A program made the position numbers and the translations under genes. A stretch of DNA of 64,000 nucleotides from Bacteroidales bacterium (GTDB taxonomy: Bacteria; Bacteroidota; Bacteroidia; Bacteroidales; Muribaculaceae): positions 8,086 to 72,085 of the forward strand of contig CAAGDX010000031.1 in NCBI GenBank assembly GCA_900768685.1, in the 5' to 3' direction. Position 1 is the first letter of the stretch. Every line of letters starts with the position of its first letter. The notes below the pieces were generated by a model. It was not told the DNA's origin and searched no databases. It worked only from the letters and a program-made list of their open reading frames with translations. Positions 34,477 to 43,506 of this stretch are shown here, one piece after another.

Positions 34477-35369
34477 TAAGTATTATTACGCCTGTATATA
34501 ATACTGAAAAGTTTTTACCTGAATGTATTCAGAGTGTATTTAATCAGACATACACTAATTGGGAATTGCTCCTTATTGATGATGGGTCTCCGGACAATTC
34601 AGGTGCCATCTGCGATGAATATGCAGCTCGTGATAGCCGAGTGAAAGTGTTTCACAAGGAAAATGGCGGTGTTTCTTCCGCAAGAAATGTTGGACTTGAC
34701 AACGCAAAAGGTGAATGGGTTTCTTTTCTTGATTCTGATGATATGTTTGAGCCTCAATATTTAGAGAAATGCCTGTTTTATGCTAAAAAATATAATGTAG
34801 ATGTAGTCAAATTTTATTTTTCCGGAACATACTTCTCTAATTTTACAATAGATAGGCAGGAAGAATTTTCATTATTGTCAATTAATGATTATTTGAAAAA
34901 AAATCTTAATTTAGGTTCAATTGGACTTTATAAAAAAAATATAGTTGCCGATTTGAAATTTAATGAAAAAATGAAATATGCGGAAGACCAATTGTTTAAT
35001 TATGAATTAATACAAAGAGCCGGTAATTGTGGCTTAATAAATATGCCACTATATTTTTATAGAGCGAACGAAACTAGTGCAACAAAGACTGTTGATGGTT
35101 TGTCAAGGTTAAAATCATGCAAATACTTATATGATTTTGCTATTGACAATCCGAATTTTAAAGAAAGAATAAACAAAACCATAGTATCTTTAATAGTAGA
35201 ATCATGTTCAGATGATAGAGTACCTATTAAGGATATTTGTTCAGCTGTAAAGAATTACAATATTCATTGTCCTTCCAATGTTTCAAAAACTATAAAAACT
35301 TTTTGTTATATTCAAAAGGTATCAGTGTCTTTGGCTACAATTTTGTGTAGATTACGTAGCAAATTTTAA
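34464..35369 (+). CDS. GT2-family glycosyltransferase
   Basis: 301 residues: LISIITPVYNTEKFLPECI, WELLLIDDGSPDNSGAICDE near 32, VFHKENGGVSSARNVGLDNA near 64, and the D-x-D equivalent VSFLDSDDMF near 88: a classic GT-A fold inverting transferase. The C-terminal third (AEDQLFNYELIQRAG) carries the E-D general-base region. It adds one sugar of the repeat unit on the cytoplasmic side. It overlaps the flippase gene by 13 bp and is followed 6 bp later by the polymerase gene. Sugar not known. Confidence 0.88.
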   Translation: METLISIITPVYNTEKFLPECIQSVFNQTYTNWELLLIDDGSPDNSGAICDEYAARDSRVKVFHKENGGVSSARNVGLDNAKGEWVSFLDSDDMFEPQYLEKCLFYAKKYNVDVVKFYFSGTYFSNFTIDRQEEFSLLSINDYLKKNLNLGSIGLYKKNIVADLKFNEKMKYAEDQLFNYELIQRAGNCGLINMPLYFYRANETSATKTVDGLSRLKSCKYLYDFAIDNPNFKERINKTIVSLIVESCSDDRVPIKDICSAVKNYNIHCPSNVSKTIKTFCYIQKVSVSLATILCRLRSKF

Positions 35370-35374
35370 GTTAT

Positions 35375-36517
35375 ATGGTATCAAACTCTATATATAGTGT
35401 AACTTATTCCGGAGCAATATTCAGTATGTTGCTCTGGCTGATTGCATTTTCATATCAATACAAACTTTTAAATAATAAAAGAGTGTATTTTAGGAATTCA
35501 AGTTTTGCATATATGTCATTTTGTATATTTTTTACAGTATATGCAACATTTGAATTTGCCGGAGGTGATTTTTACAATTATTGGGAAACATACGATGAGT
35601 ATTTCATTTATCACATACACAAGCATTTGGAAGAATATTATTTTTGGCTTATGGATATTCTTCCTCAGAATTATTTTGTATGGCGTTTTGCAGTATGGAC
35701 ACCGGCTGTTTTTTTGTGGGTTATAATGGTGAAACACCTTAAACAAAATCCTCATTTGGCATTCTTGTTTTTGATGCTAGTTCCCCTTTATAATTTTGTA
35801 GGAGCAAGACAACAAATGGGATTCAGTTGTTTGTATCTCGGTATTGCGTTAATGCTATATAAAAATGAAAATACTTTTAAACTAAAGGCATTTTCTTCAA
35901 ATTGGATTATAGGTGCCATTTTCATATTGTCAAGTTTGATTTTCCATAAATCAATGTTACTGTATGTATCGGTCTTTCTTGCCGCTTTGATTCCTTTTAA
36001 GAGAAAAACTATTCTTATAACACTGATTTTATACCCATTTTTATGGATTTCACTTGACTTCTTTGTGGATTATTTTGTTCTGAATGTTATGTCTATGAAT
36101 GAACAGGGAATGGAACATACCATGAACTTTTTGAAAGAATCAGAACGAATTGATGTTACAATTTTTGGTTGGATAAGAACTGTGATAGATAAAACGCCTA
36201 TATGGATTTTTCTGTCGGTTTTGATTTATGGCTTTTTCTTTAAAGGAAAACAAAAAGAACATATTCCGTACGTTCAACAAGTCTTGTTGAGAATGACGTA
36301 TATGCTTATTTATGCGTATGCATTGTTCTTGGGGAAAGACGTTTCAGTCTTCCTTGCACCAAGGTTTTGGGATGCTGCATTATTGCCAATGGCGATAGTA
36401 TTAACATATTATTTCTATGGCAAAGCGAGGACGAAACTCTTTAATTTTTGTATTTTGCTACTCTTTTTGAGTAAAATGTACACATACCTTTATTGCCTGT
36501 ATTGTATTGGAAAATAA
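35375..36517 (+). CDS. EpsG/Wzy-type polysaccharide polymerase
   Basis: 380 residues with about ten hydrophobic segments and the EpsG-family pattern FAGGDFYNYWETYDEYFI near 62, VPLYNFVGARQQMGFSCLYL near 138 (R-Q-x-G), and FHKSMLLYVSVFLAALIPF near 190. It is the only polymerase candidate in the locus, so it would join repeat units in the periplasm. AT-rich, continuous with the flippase and GT2 genes. A 667-bp gap with no intact gene follows. Confidence 0.85.
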   Translation: MVSNSIYSVTYSGAIFSMLLWLIAFSYQYKLLNNKRVYFRNSSFAYMSFCIFFTVYATFEFAGGDFYNYWETYDEYFIYHIHKHLEEYYFWLMDILPQNYFVWRFAVWTPAVFLWVIMVKHLKQNPHLAFLFLMLVPLYNFVGARQQMGFSCLYLGIALMLYKNENTFKLKAFSSNWIIGAIFILSSLIFHKSMLLYVSVFLAALIPFKRKTILITLILYPFLWISLDFFVDYFVLNVMSMNEQGMEHTMNFLKESERIDVTIFGWIRTVIDKTPIWIFLSVLIYGFFFKGKQKEHIPYVQQVLLRMTYMLIYAYALFLGKDVSVFLAPRFWDAALLPMAIVLTYYFYGKARTKLFNFCILLLFLSKMYTYLYCLYCIGK

Positions 36518-36756
36518 AAGAAAAATCTACCTTTCCTTGGAAGCTACCTCTGAGGCTCCTATGTGGTAGTGGAGTTTTAATGGAGTATTTTAATAAATTC
36601 TAATTTTTTTAAAATATGAATTTTAATAATTTATTTTTTAAAAAGTTTTAGAGTTTGACAAGGACGCCAAACTCTAAGACTTATAGGATAATCAAGCTCT
36701 TAAAGAGGATATTATCAAAAATTGCGGCATAGTGGTTAATGGCTAAATGGTTGTAG

Positions 36757-36951
36757 TTTTTACATAGCTTCTATAACGTAATAGACGAAGTAAAGTCATA
36801 TTATGACAATGTAAAGCAACAACCTGAGTTAAAACAGGAATTAAAGCACACAATGTGGCAGAATCTTTTTAAAGAATTGTTACAATGGGTTCCTATAATC
36901 TCTGATGTTTTAACTGCTATTGATATTATTCACGATTTGCTTGAAATTTAG
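36757..36951 (+). pseudogene. 3' remnant of an unidentified gene
   Basis: An open stretch without its own start encodes FLHSFYNVIDEVKSYYDNVK ... ELKQELKHTMWQNLFKELLQ ... LTAIDIIHDLLEI before TAG. It reads as authentic amphipathic protein sequence but is preceded by stop codons in frame. Probably the C-terminal end of a gene lost by deletion in the 36518-37184 gap. The family is not recognised. The rest of the gap is AT-rich with a hairpin (GGGGCGTA..TTACGCCTC, about 37045-37072) and heptad repeats. Confidence 0.5.
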
Positions 36952-37096
36952 ATGATATTCGAAGAAGATTAAGATAGTTTGATTATAAGAGCCACGAGAT
37001 TGGCAAAAATGGGTGGTTGGATAGAATTCCAATTTCCTGCCGTAGGGGCGTAGTGGTTAAGAGTTACGCCTCTATCGGCGAAATTTTCAATAACGT

Positions 37097-37136
37097 CTAG
37101 AGTCTTATTGTGGTCAAGAGTCTAGAGACGAGGGAC
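37097..37136. repeat. Short heptad-repeat patch
   Basis: GTCTAGAGTC near 37099 and GTCAAGAGTCTAGAGACGAG near 37114-37133, members of the TC(A/G/T)AG(A/G)G family, upstream of the GT4 gene. Confidence 0.7.
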
Positions 37137-37184
37137 GTTGACAATTTGATTCTTGACCTCCAATAATAATATATAAATTTTTTT

Positions 37185-38276
37185 ATGAGAATAGTGGAAG
37201 TGATTCCCCAGCTGTGCAGCGGCGGAGGGGAACGATTTACTGTGGACTTGTGCAATGAGCTGGCAAAGGAGCACGATGTGATGCTGCTGGTGCTTTTTCC
37301 GCTTGATGGCTATGGATTTTATGCCGGAGAGATAGCGGAAGGGGTGAAAGTGGTGTCTATGAACAAAAAGCGTGGGGCAGACTTGCTCCTGCCTTGGCGT
37401 GTGTATAAGGCAATTCGTGATTTTAAGCCAGACGTGGTGCAGACACATCTGCGTGCTATCACATACACTGTGCTTGCCTCTCTTTTGCTCCGCAAAGTGA
37501 AATTTTTCCATACGGTGCATAATGATGCAGAGAAAGAGGCTTCCGGCAGAATCTCACAAATGGTGCGGCGATGTATGTTTAAGTCCGGGCGTTTCGTGCC
37601 GGTGACTATATCGGAGGAGTCCCACCTTAGTTTTGTGAATTTTTATGGGAAGGAAGCTCCTATGATTTTTAATGGCAGGAATATTCCGGAGAATTTTGAG
37701 ACTTGCAGCGAGGTGAAAGAGGAAATTGCCGGATATCGCAGGAAAAATGGGGGAAAAGTGCTTGTAAACTTGGCTCGGCACAGCGAGGTGAAGCGTCAGC
37801 CGCTGATAGCACGGGTATGTCGCCGCCTGGAAGATGAGGGCTACCGTTTCACTATGCTAATGATAGGCAAGCAGTATCATCAGGCATTTACAGACGAGAT
37901 TTTGGCAGCAGGGTGCGGCAAAATCGAGATGCTTGGTGAGCGAAAAAATCCGCTGGATTATCTTGCGGAGGCAGATGCGTATTGCTTGATGTCGTCTTAC
38001 GAGGGTATGCCTATTTCGCTGATAGAGGCGTTAGGCGTGGGGGCAGTGCCGGTGTGCACGCCCGTTGGAGGCATAGTAGATGTGGTGCAAGACGGAGTAA
38101 ACGGCTATCTTGCGTCAGACCTCACGGAAGATGCTTGCTACCATGCACTTAAACGTTTCCTGGATATGGACGATGCCGCCCTTGCCTCCATGAAGTCTGC
38201 CGCCCGGCAAGCATACAAGCCTTTCAGCATGACAGAGTGTGCAGGGAAATATATTCATCTTTTTGCGGAGGCTTAA
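37185..38276 (+). CDS. GT4-family glycosyltransferase
   Basis: 363 residues of the GT-B fold. N-terminal MRIVEVIPQLCSGGGERFTV with the acceptor-side G-G-G-E loop, DVVQTHLRAITY near 85, donor half KVLVNLARHSEVKRQPL near 187, and the E-x7-E element SSYEGMPISLIEALGVGAVP near 267. It transfers a sugar to the lipid-linked repeat unit. GC content rises again here compared with the upstream wzx/wzy block, suggesting a separate acquisition history. Confidence 0.87.
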   Translation: MRIVEVIPQLCSGGGERFTVDLCNELAKEHDVMLLVLFPLDGYGFYAGEIAEGVKVVSMNKKRGADLLLPWRVYKAIRDFKPDVVQTHLRAITYTVLASLLLRKVKFFHTVHNDAEKEASGRISQMVRRCMFKSGRFVPVTISEESHLSFVNFYGKEAPMIFNGRNIPENFETCSEVKEEIAGYRRKNGGKVLVNLARHSEVKRQPLIARVCRRLEDEGYRFTMLMIGKQYHQAFTDEILAAGCGKIEMLGERKNPLDYLAEADAYCLMSSYEGMPISLIEALGVGAVPVCTPVGGIVDVVQDGVNGYLASDLTEDACYHALKRFLDMDDAALASMKSAARQAYKPFSMTECAGKYIHLFAEA

Positions 38277-38413
38277 TGCGTAATTCATAATTCATGATGC
38301 ATAATGAATTTTTGGGGGCTAAATTTTTTTTGTAGATGAAGGATTTTTGATTTGTTTAAGTTTGCTGCATACAAAGAGCAAGAATACATGAATTTACTAA
38401 AAATGTTTGAAAA

Positions 38414-39514
38414 ATGAAAATTGCATATATAGTAGAGCCAAGAAAAGTGATAGGTGGCGGTGTCCGAGCTGCACTAAATTTGGCAAAAAGTATGAAAGAA
38501 TATTATGGAGAGGAATCCGTAATATTTGGTGTACATAGAGATGGAGTTAAAGATGTGGAAACTCCTATTTATGAGGTGGATACATTGGAACCTATATCAC
38601 TTGGCTTTTATAAGGAATATAAGAAATTTATAAATAACTTCAAGCCGGATATTGTCCATTGTTTAGGGCTTTTTTCAGCATTGATGTGCCTTATTCATAG
38701 AAAATGTAATAAAGCGGATTATAAGATTGTATGCACTGTGCATAGGGTGACAATGAATCTGAGATTTCGTGCACTTACGAAGTTAATAATAGATTTCATT
38801 GCAAGAAACCTGGATTATGTGACATTTTTAACACCTTATCAGCAAGAGCATTATTTTAAAAATGTTGGATTTAAGCCTGAGCGTTTTACGATAGTGCCAA
38901 ATGTGATTTTTGTTCAGGATTACAATGCTGAAGCCAAGAGTGAACTGAAAGAAAAATTCAAAAGCGAACTAAATTGCGATTATGTTACTACGTATGTAGG
39001 TAGAATAATTCCGTCAAAGAATATTGAAGATACTGTCCGGGTTGTATCACGTGTAAATAAACTTGGTGTGAATTTAGGTTGCGTATTGGTGGGTGGATAT
39101 GATGATGAATATAAAGCTCTTTTGGATAGGGTTATTTTTGAAGAAAATATTTCAGAGAAGATAATGTCTGTGGGCTACGTCAATAATCCTACGCTCTACA
39201 TTGGAGCAGCGGATTTTACTACTACTACTACTCACGGAGAGGCTTTGCCTAATCTAATGGTTGAGTCTTTTGCGTTAGGCAAGGTGGTTTTCAGCTCTGA
39301 TATTCCTCAAATGTGCGGTTTGATATCCGATAGCAAAAACGGATTTACTATTTCTCTTGAAAACCTTGATGTTTGGGCGGAGAAAATAGTGAAATTTTTG
39401 AAAGACAATGCTATTAGGGCGGATATGGAGCGAGAGGCTGCTAAAACATACGCTACAACGTATGAGCCTCATTCAGTTGCAAAAATTTATCACGATGTTT
39501 ATTTGAAAATATGA
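38414..39514 (+). CDS. GT4-family glycosyltransferase
   Basis: 366 residues: MKIAYIVEPRKVIGGGVRAA, KPDIVHCLGLFSAL near 78, TTYVGRIIPSKNIEDTVRVV near 194, and TTTTHGEALPNLMVESFALG near 272, which carries the E-x7-E donor-phosphate motif. Retaining GT-B transferase of the polysaccharide pathway. Its stop overlaps the next gene's ATG (ATGA, 4 bp), so it is coupled to the pyruvyl transferase. A short AT-rich gap with an ATGCATAAT repeat (38280-38310) precedes it. Confidence 0.87.
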   Translation: MKIAYIVEPRKVIGGGVRAALNLAKSMKEYYGEESVIFGVHRDGVKDVETPIYEVDTLEPISLGFYKEYKKFINNFKPDIVHCLGLFSALMCLIHRKCNKADYKIVCTVHRVTMNLRFRALTKLIIDFIARNLDYVTFLTPYQQEHYFKNVGFKPERFTIVPNVIFVQDYNAEAKSELKEKFKSELNCDYVTTYVGRIIPSKNIEDTVRVVSRVNKLGVNLGCVLVGGYDDEYKALLDRVIFEENISEKIMSVGYVNNPTLYIGAADFTTTTTHGEALPNLMVESFALGKVVFSSDIPQMCGLISDSKNGFTISLENLDVWAEKIVKFLKDNAIRADMEREAAKTYATTYEPHSVAKIYHDVYLKI

Positions 39515-40731
39515 AGAAAGTAAGTCTGATATATGGTTATTCACCAAGGAATGCCGGAGATTTTGCTATCACGATAGGAGCGATAGACGTATTGCGAAGT
39601 TGTGGGGCGAAAATTCGGCTTTTTTCACGTTATAACAGGTCAAATAAAGATTTTTCTGATGCGGAAAACTTATTAAAAAAGTTGTACGGTGATGAACTGG
39701 AAATTATGGAGTCTCCTTTTAATTTAGACCGAAAGGACGGACTTTATAAAACTTTAAAAAGTTATGTGGATGGTGCATTATCGGTTTCCGGACTTAAGCG
39801 AAATTCTGAATTTCGTAAGTCCTTGTTAGATTGTGATTTGCTGATTTTTAATGGAGGGAATTTGTTCCGCTGCAGTTCAATTATAGATTACACACGCTTG
39901 AAGGCTCTGATGTATCCTCTTGAATTAGCGATAAATGAAAAGCCGATAATTATTTTTCCTCAATCTGCTGCAAAAATAAATACAATGGGCAAAAGTGTGC
40001 TTTTTCCTGTTTTAAGGGAAGCAGAAAAGATATATATCCGAGAAAAGGAATCTTTTGAGTACCTTAGTGGCATAACAAGTAATGAAAACTTCTTCCAAAC
40101 TATAGATTTGGCTTTTTTTATAGATAAGTCTCGTGTTAAAGAACTTGAGAAGTTCAAGGGGCACATTGCAATAACGTTACGCGGACATACAGTGGGAGAT
40201 ATTTATGAATTAGAGGAGAGCAAACTATCCCATATTTGCAATGAGTTGAAAAAAACAGTAGAATTTCTCGGAAAAGAGAAGTTTATTATTGTAATACAGT
40301 CTGAAAAAGACATTCCGTTGTCTGAAAGGCTCTCAAAGATGCTAAATATTGAAACATTTGAAACACACGATCCGATAGAACTTTTGTCTATATATAAGAG
40401 TGCAAAATTGCTTATAGGAATGAGGCTCCATTCCATAATTTTGGCTCTTTCCACAGGGACTCCATGTTATGGAGTTTTTTATAAGGAATGGGGACTTAAA
40501 AATCCGGGAATGATGAAATACTTTAATATGCCTTATCACTTTTTAGATGATTTCTCACCGCTGAATGAAAGAGATTTGGCTGATATGAAGGATTTGGCTG
40601 ACAATAAAGATGTTTATAGTGAAAAAATACTTGCTATTGTTGATTCTGAAAAGGAAAAGTTTACGAATAGCCTTTCAGACATAATTAAGGCAGTAGAAAT
40701 TACCCCCCCCCCAACAATTAACAGAATTTAA
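39511..40731 (+). CDS. Polysaccharide pyruvyl transferase family protein (C-tract at 3' end)
   Basis: 406 residues. MKKVSLIYGYSPRNAGDFAI (N-terminal 'N-x-G-D' loop), LLIFNGGNLFRCSSIIDYTR near 110, IAITLRGHTVGDIYEL near 217, and LIGMRLHSIILALSTGTPCY near 304 define the CsaB/pyruvyl transferase family, which adds ketal pyruvate or is a GT-B relative. A run of ten C (40703-40712) sits in the last codons, giving EITPPPTINRI-stop. Loss of one C would extend the frame by about 17 codons to a TAA overlapping the start of the next gene. Confidence 0.85.
   Translation: MKKVSLIYGYSPRNAGDFAITIGAIDVLRSCGAKIRLFSRYNRSNKDFSDAENLLKKLYGDELEIMESPFNLDRKDGLYKTLKSYVDGALSVSGLKRNSEFRKSLLDCDLLIFNGGNLFRCSSIIDYTRLKALMYPLELAINEKPIIIFPQSAAKINTMGKSVLFPVLREAEKIYIREKESFEYLSGITSNENFFQTIDLAFFIDKSRVKELEKFKGHIAITLRGHTVGDIYELEESKLSHICNELKKTVEFLGKEKFIIVIQSEKDIPLSERLSKMLNIETFETHDPIELLSIYKSAKLLIGMRLHSIILALSTGTPCYGVFYKEWGLKNPGMMKYFNMPYHFLDDFSPLNERDLADMKDLADNKDVYSEKILAIVDSEKEKFTNSLSDIIKAVEITPPPTINRI
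40703..40712 (+). repeat. Homopolymeric C10 tract
   Basis: Ten consecutive C residues inside the 3' end of the pyruvyl transferase gene, in otherwise AT-rich DNA. A slippage-prone tract in a surface-glycan gene. Confidence 0.9.
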
Positions 40732-40769
40732 TGTTCTCCGTGCTGCTTGGGGCTTAACAGAATTAAGCC

Positions 40770-41822
40770 ATGCAGCATAAGAATTTACTTTTGATAGGAG
40801 GGCTTCCCAATAAAACGAAAAAACTCGGATATGGCGGAGCAACTGTGTTAATGCAGAATTTTGTGGATTTTTTGTCTGAAAAGTCTATAAAATTTAAGTT
40901 TGTCCAAACAAATAAATATTTCAATAAAGACGGAAAACCAAACGGATTATTAAACAAGATTTATTTCATACTAAGGTTCTTATTTCTCTTGCCGTGGTGT
41001 GATGTGGTAATGTTTAATTTTTCCGACCATGCAACAGTTTCAATGTACCCCAAATTGGTATCGGTAGCGAAGATGTTGCATAAAAAGGTTGTATTTAGAA
41101 AATTTGGAGGTTCGCTTGAAAAATATTTGACAGATAAAAATGAAGCGATAAAAGAAAATACATTCCGTGCTATTGATAAAGCGGATTTAGTTCTTCTTGA
41201 AACAAACGACAGTATCAATAATATTTCAAAATTTGCTCCAAATCCACAAATCGTTAAATTTCCAAATGTCAGAAACAAAACTGATTTAAGATGTAAAAAA
41301 GAATACAATAAAAAATTCGTATTTATTTCGCATATTCTTGATGAGAAAGGCGTTGGGGATATCCTTTCTGTGGCAAAAAATCTTCCTAAAGATTATCAAA
41401 TAACTTTTTATGGTCCAATCAAAGAGGAAAAGTATTTTGATTTTGATTGGAGTTCTTTCAATGTCCGCTATGGTGGTTTGCTTAATTCAGAAGAAGTATT
41501 AAAGTGTCTGTCTGAGTCTAATGTATTATTATTATTAACCAGTTATCGTGAAGGACAACCTGGTATTATAATTGAAGCCATGTCTGTTGGAGTGCCTTGT
41601 ATTTCCACAAATGTAGGAGGAATTCCAGAATTGGTGGAAAATGGGCATAACGGAATTTTAATTGAACCGGGAGATTTGAATGCTTTGGAAGATGCAATGC
41701 TTTTAATCTCTCAAGATAGTTATGAGGCTATGAGAAAGAATGCATTTGAAATATTTACTGAAAATTTTGAGGCTGAAAGAACTAATAATAGAATTTTGTT
41801 GGAGATTAATAAATTGTTCTAA
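40770..41822 (+). CDS. GT4-family glycosyltransferase
   Basis: 350 residues. LLLIGGLPNKTKKLGYGGAT at the N-terminus, KVVFRKFGGSLEKYL near 108, FVFISHILDEKGVGDILSV near 184, and the donor motif LTSYREGQPGIIIEAMSVGV near 252 followed by CISTNVGGIPELVENGHNGI. A GT-B retaining transferase. It starts 38 bp after the pyruvyl transferase stop in the present C10 phase, but would overlap it if one C were lost. Confidence 0.87.
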   Translation: MQHKNLLLIGGLPNKTKKLGYGGATVLMQNFVDFLSEKSIKFKFVQTNKYFNKDGKPNGLLNKIYFILRFLFLLPWCDVVMFNFSDHATVSMYPKLVSVAKMLHKKVVFRKFGGSLEKYLTDKNEAIKENTFRAIDKADLVLLETNDSINNISKFAPNPQIVKFPNVRNKTDLRCKKEYNKKFVFISHILDEKGVGDILSVAKNLPKDYQITFYGPIKEEKYFDFDWSSFNVRYGGLLNSEEVLKCLSESNVLLLLTSYREGQPGIIIEAMSVGVPCISTNVGGIPELVENGHNGILIEPGDLNALEDAMLLISQDSYEAMRKNAFEIFTENFEAERTNNRILLEINKLF

Positions 41823-41856
41823 AACGTAATTTTTATTTAGCATAGAAAAACAAAAA

Positions 41857-43506
41857 ATGAAATTTGGCTTACTATTTCGGACGGTACGCCATTTGCGGTG
41901 GCGGCAGGTGTTTTGGCAGGTGATGAGCAGGGTGCGGAAGGTGAAGTATGTTTGCATGGAGGCTCCCGTGCATGGTGCTTGCCGTTTGCGTGCCGTGCCT
42001 ATACCGCGGTATGTGTGCCGGGATGGTGAGCGTTTTTGTTTTCTGAATGTGGAGGATGTTTTCCATGGGTGGAATGATACGAGCCATGGTATGCTTTGGG
42101 CTTATAATCTGAATTATTTTGATTTTTTGAATCAAGGTAATTGTCAAGGGTCAAGAGTCAAGGGTCAAGAGACGGATTTTAGTCGAGAGTCCAGGGTCGA
42201 GGGTCAAGAGACGGATTTTAGTCAAGAGTCAAGGGTCGAGAGTCAAGGGGTTTATTGGATAGATCGGTTTATTGGTGGGATTGGTGAGAATCGGATTGGT
42301 CTTGATGCTTATCCTACGGCTTTGCGGTGCATAAACTGGGTGAAGTTTTTCTGCCGTTTTCCGGAGTGTGCGACGAAGGTGCGTGAGGATAGCCTGTATT
42401 CTCAGCTTGTGCTTTTGAGCCGTAAGCCGGAGTATCATTTGCTTGGAAATCATTTGCTTGAGGATGCATACAGTCTCTATTTCTGCTCTGCGTATTTTGA
42501 GGATGAGAGGTTGCTCTCAAAGGCTCGCAAACTTTTGTTTGGTGAGCTTGCGGAGCAGGTTCTGCCGGATGGTGCTCACTATGAGCAGAGTGCTATGTAT
42601 CACTGCATTTTGCTGGATCGTCTGCTGGATTGCTATAATATGGCGTTGTCTCGGGGTTTGGCGGCGGATGCGAATGTTCTCCGGGGCTATGCCGTGCGTA
42701 TGCTGGGGCATCTGGAGAGTATTGTGTATGTGAATGGTGATATTCCTCTGATGAATGATGCTGCTCGCGGGATTGCTCCCGAGGCGAGTGCGATTTTTGA
42801 CTATGGGAAGCGTCTGGGGCTTGAGTGGAGTGCTATTCCTCTGAATGAGTGTGGCTACCGCAAGCTGAGTGACGGAGATTTTGAGGTTCTGATAGACGCA
42901 GGCGAGATTGCGGCTTCGTATCAGCCGGGTCACAGCCATGCGGATGTGCTGAACTATGAGCTTCGTATCGGTGGTGTTCCTGTGGTGGTGGATACGGGTA
43001 TTTCCACATACGATAAGTGCCCGAGGCGTCAATATGAGCGGAGCGGTGCGGCTCATAATGTGGTGACTGTCTGTAGCCGCAGTTCTGCTGAGGTTTGGGG
43101 TGGTTTTCGTGTGGGCTACCGGTATAGTTGCAAGCCTGTGGGTGAAAATTCGTGGGAGGTGTGTGGCTATGGCGATGGGACTAAGGTTCGCCGCACTTTT
43201 AGCTTGGCTGCCGGAGTTTTTTGCGTGGAGGACAGCACTGATAGCAATGAGGAGTGCATTAGTTTTATTCATGTCAAGGGTCAAGGGTCAAGGGTCGAGA
43301 GTCAAGAGACTGATTTTAGTCAAGGGTCAAGAGACGAGGGTCAGGAGACGGTTGTGGTGCTTGATTCGGGGCGAAGGATAGAGATTTGGGGTGCAACGAA
43401 GGTTGAGATAAAAGGGGAGCGGACTTCACAAGAATATAACATTTTTGAAGAAATAGATGTGATAGAGCTACACTTTGTAAAGGGTGTAAGGTATAAGATT
43501 TTATGA
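41857..43506 (+). CDS. Heparinase II/III-like protein with two heptad-repeat insertions
   Basis: 549 residues. N-terminal alpha-toroid (WAYNLNYFDFL near 88, YWIDRFI, NHLLEDAYSLYFCSAYF, LLFGELAEQVLPDGAHYEQS near 230) and a beta-domain with AGEIAASYQPGHSHADVLNY near 350 and VVDTGISTYDKCPRR, matching the heparinase II/III family found in capsule loci (role there unclear: lyase or editing). Two in-frame insertions interrupt it at about residues 97-131 and 473-497, encoded by the 7-bp repeats (peptides like SRVKGQETDFS). Their tolerance suggests surface loops. It overlaps the next GT gene by 4 bp. Confidence 0.85.
   Translation: MKFGLLFRTVRHLRWRQVFWQVMSRVRKVKYVCMEAPVHGACRLRAVPIPRYVCRDGERFCFLNVEDVFHGWNDTSHGMLWAYNLNYFDFLNQGNCQGSRVKGQETDFSRESRVEGQETDFSQESRVESQGVYWIDRFIGGIGENRIGLDAYPTALRCINWVKFFCRFPECATKVREDSLYSQLVLLSRKPEYHLLGNHLLEDAYSLYFCSAYFEDERLLSKARKLLFGELAEQVLPDGAHYEQSAMYHCILLDRLLDCYNMALSRGLAADANVLRGYAVRMLGHLESIVYVNGDIPLMNDAARGIAPEASAIFDYGKRLGLEWSAIPLNECGYRKLSDGDFEVLIDAGEIAASYQPGHSHADVLNYELRIGGVPVVVDTGISTYDKCPRRQYERSGAAHNVVTVCSRSSAEVWGGFRVGYRYSCKPVGENSWEVCGYGDGTKVRRTFSLAAGVFCVEDSTDSNEECISFIHVKGQGSRVESQETDFSQGSRDEGQETVVVLDSGRRIEIWGATKVEIKGERTSQEYNIFEEIDVIELHFVKGVRYKIL
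42144..42249 (+). repeat. Heptad-repeat insertion inside the heparinase-like gene (site 1)
   Basis: Heptads TCAAGGG, TCAAGAG, TCGAGAG, TCGAGGG in register, interrupted twice by the same 11-mer ACGGATTTTAG. In-frame; encodes repeated G-x-ETDFS(Q/R) peptides. Confidence 0.9.
43274..43347 (+). repeat. Heptad-repeat insertion inside the heparinase-like gene (site 2)
   Basis: Three TCAAGGG, then TCGAGAG, TCAAGAG, the 11-mer ACTGATTTTAG, TCAAGGG, TCAAGAG, ACGAGGG, TCAGGAG. The 11-mer matches the linker at site 1 with one change. Confidence 0.9.

Noticed and set aside
42517..43284. 255-codon frame on the minus strand within the heparinase-like gene
   Set aside because: Shadow frame rich in Arg/His/Thr with no family motif; the sense strand has the conserved heparinase blocks.
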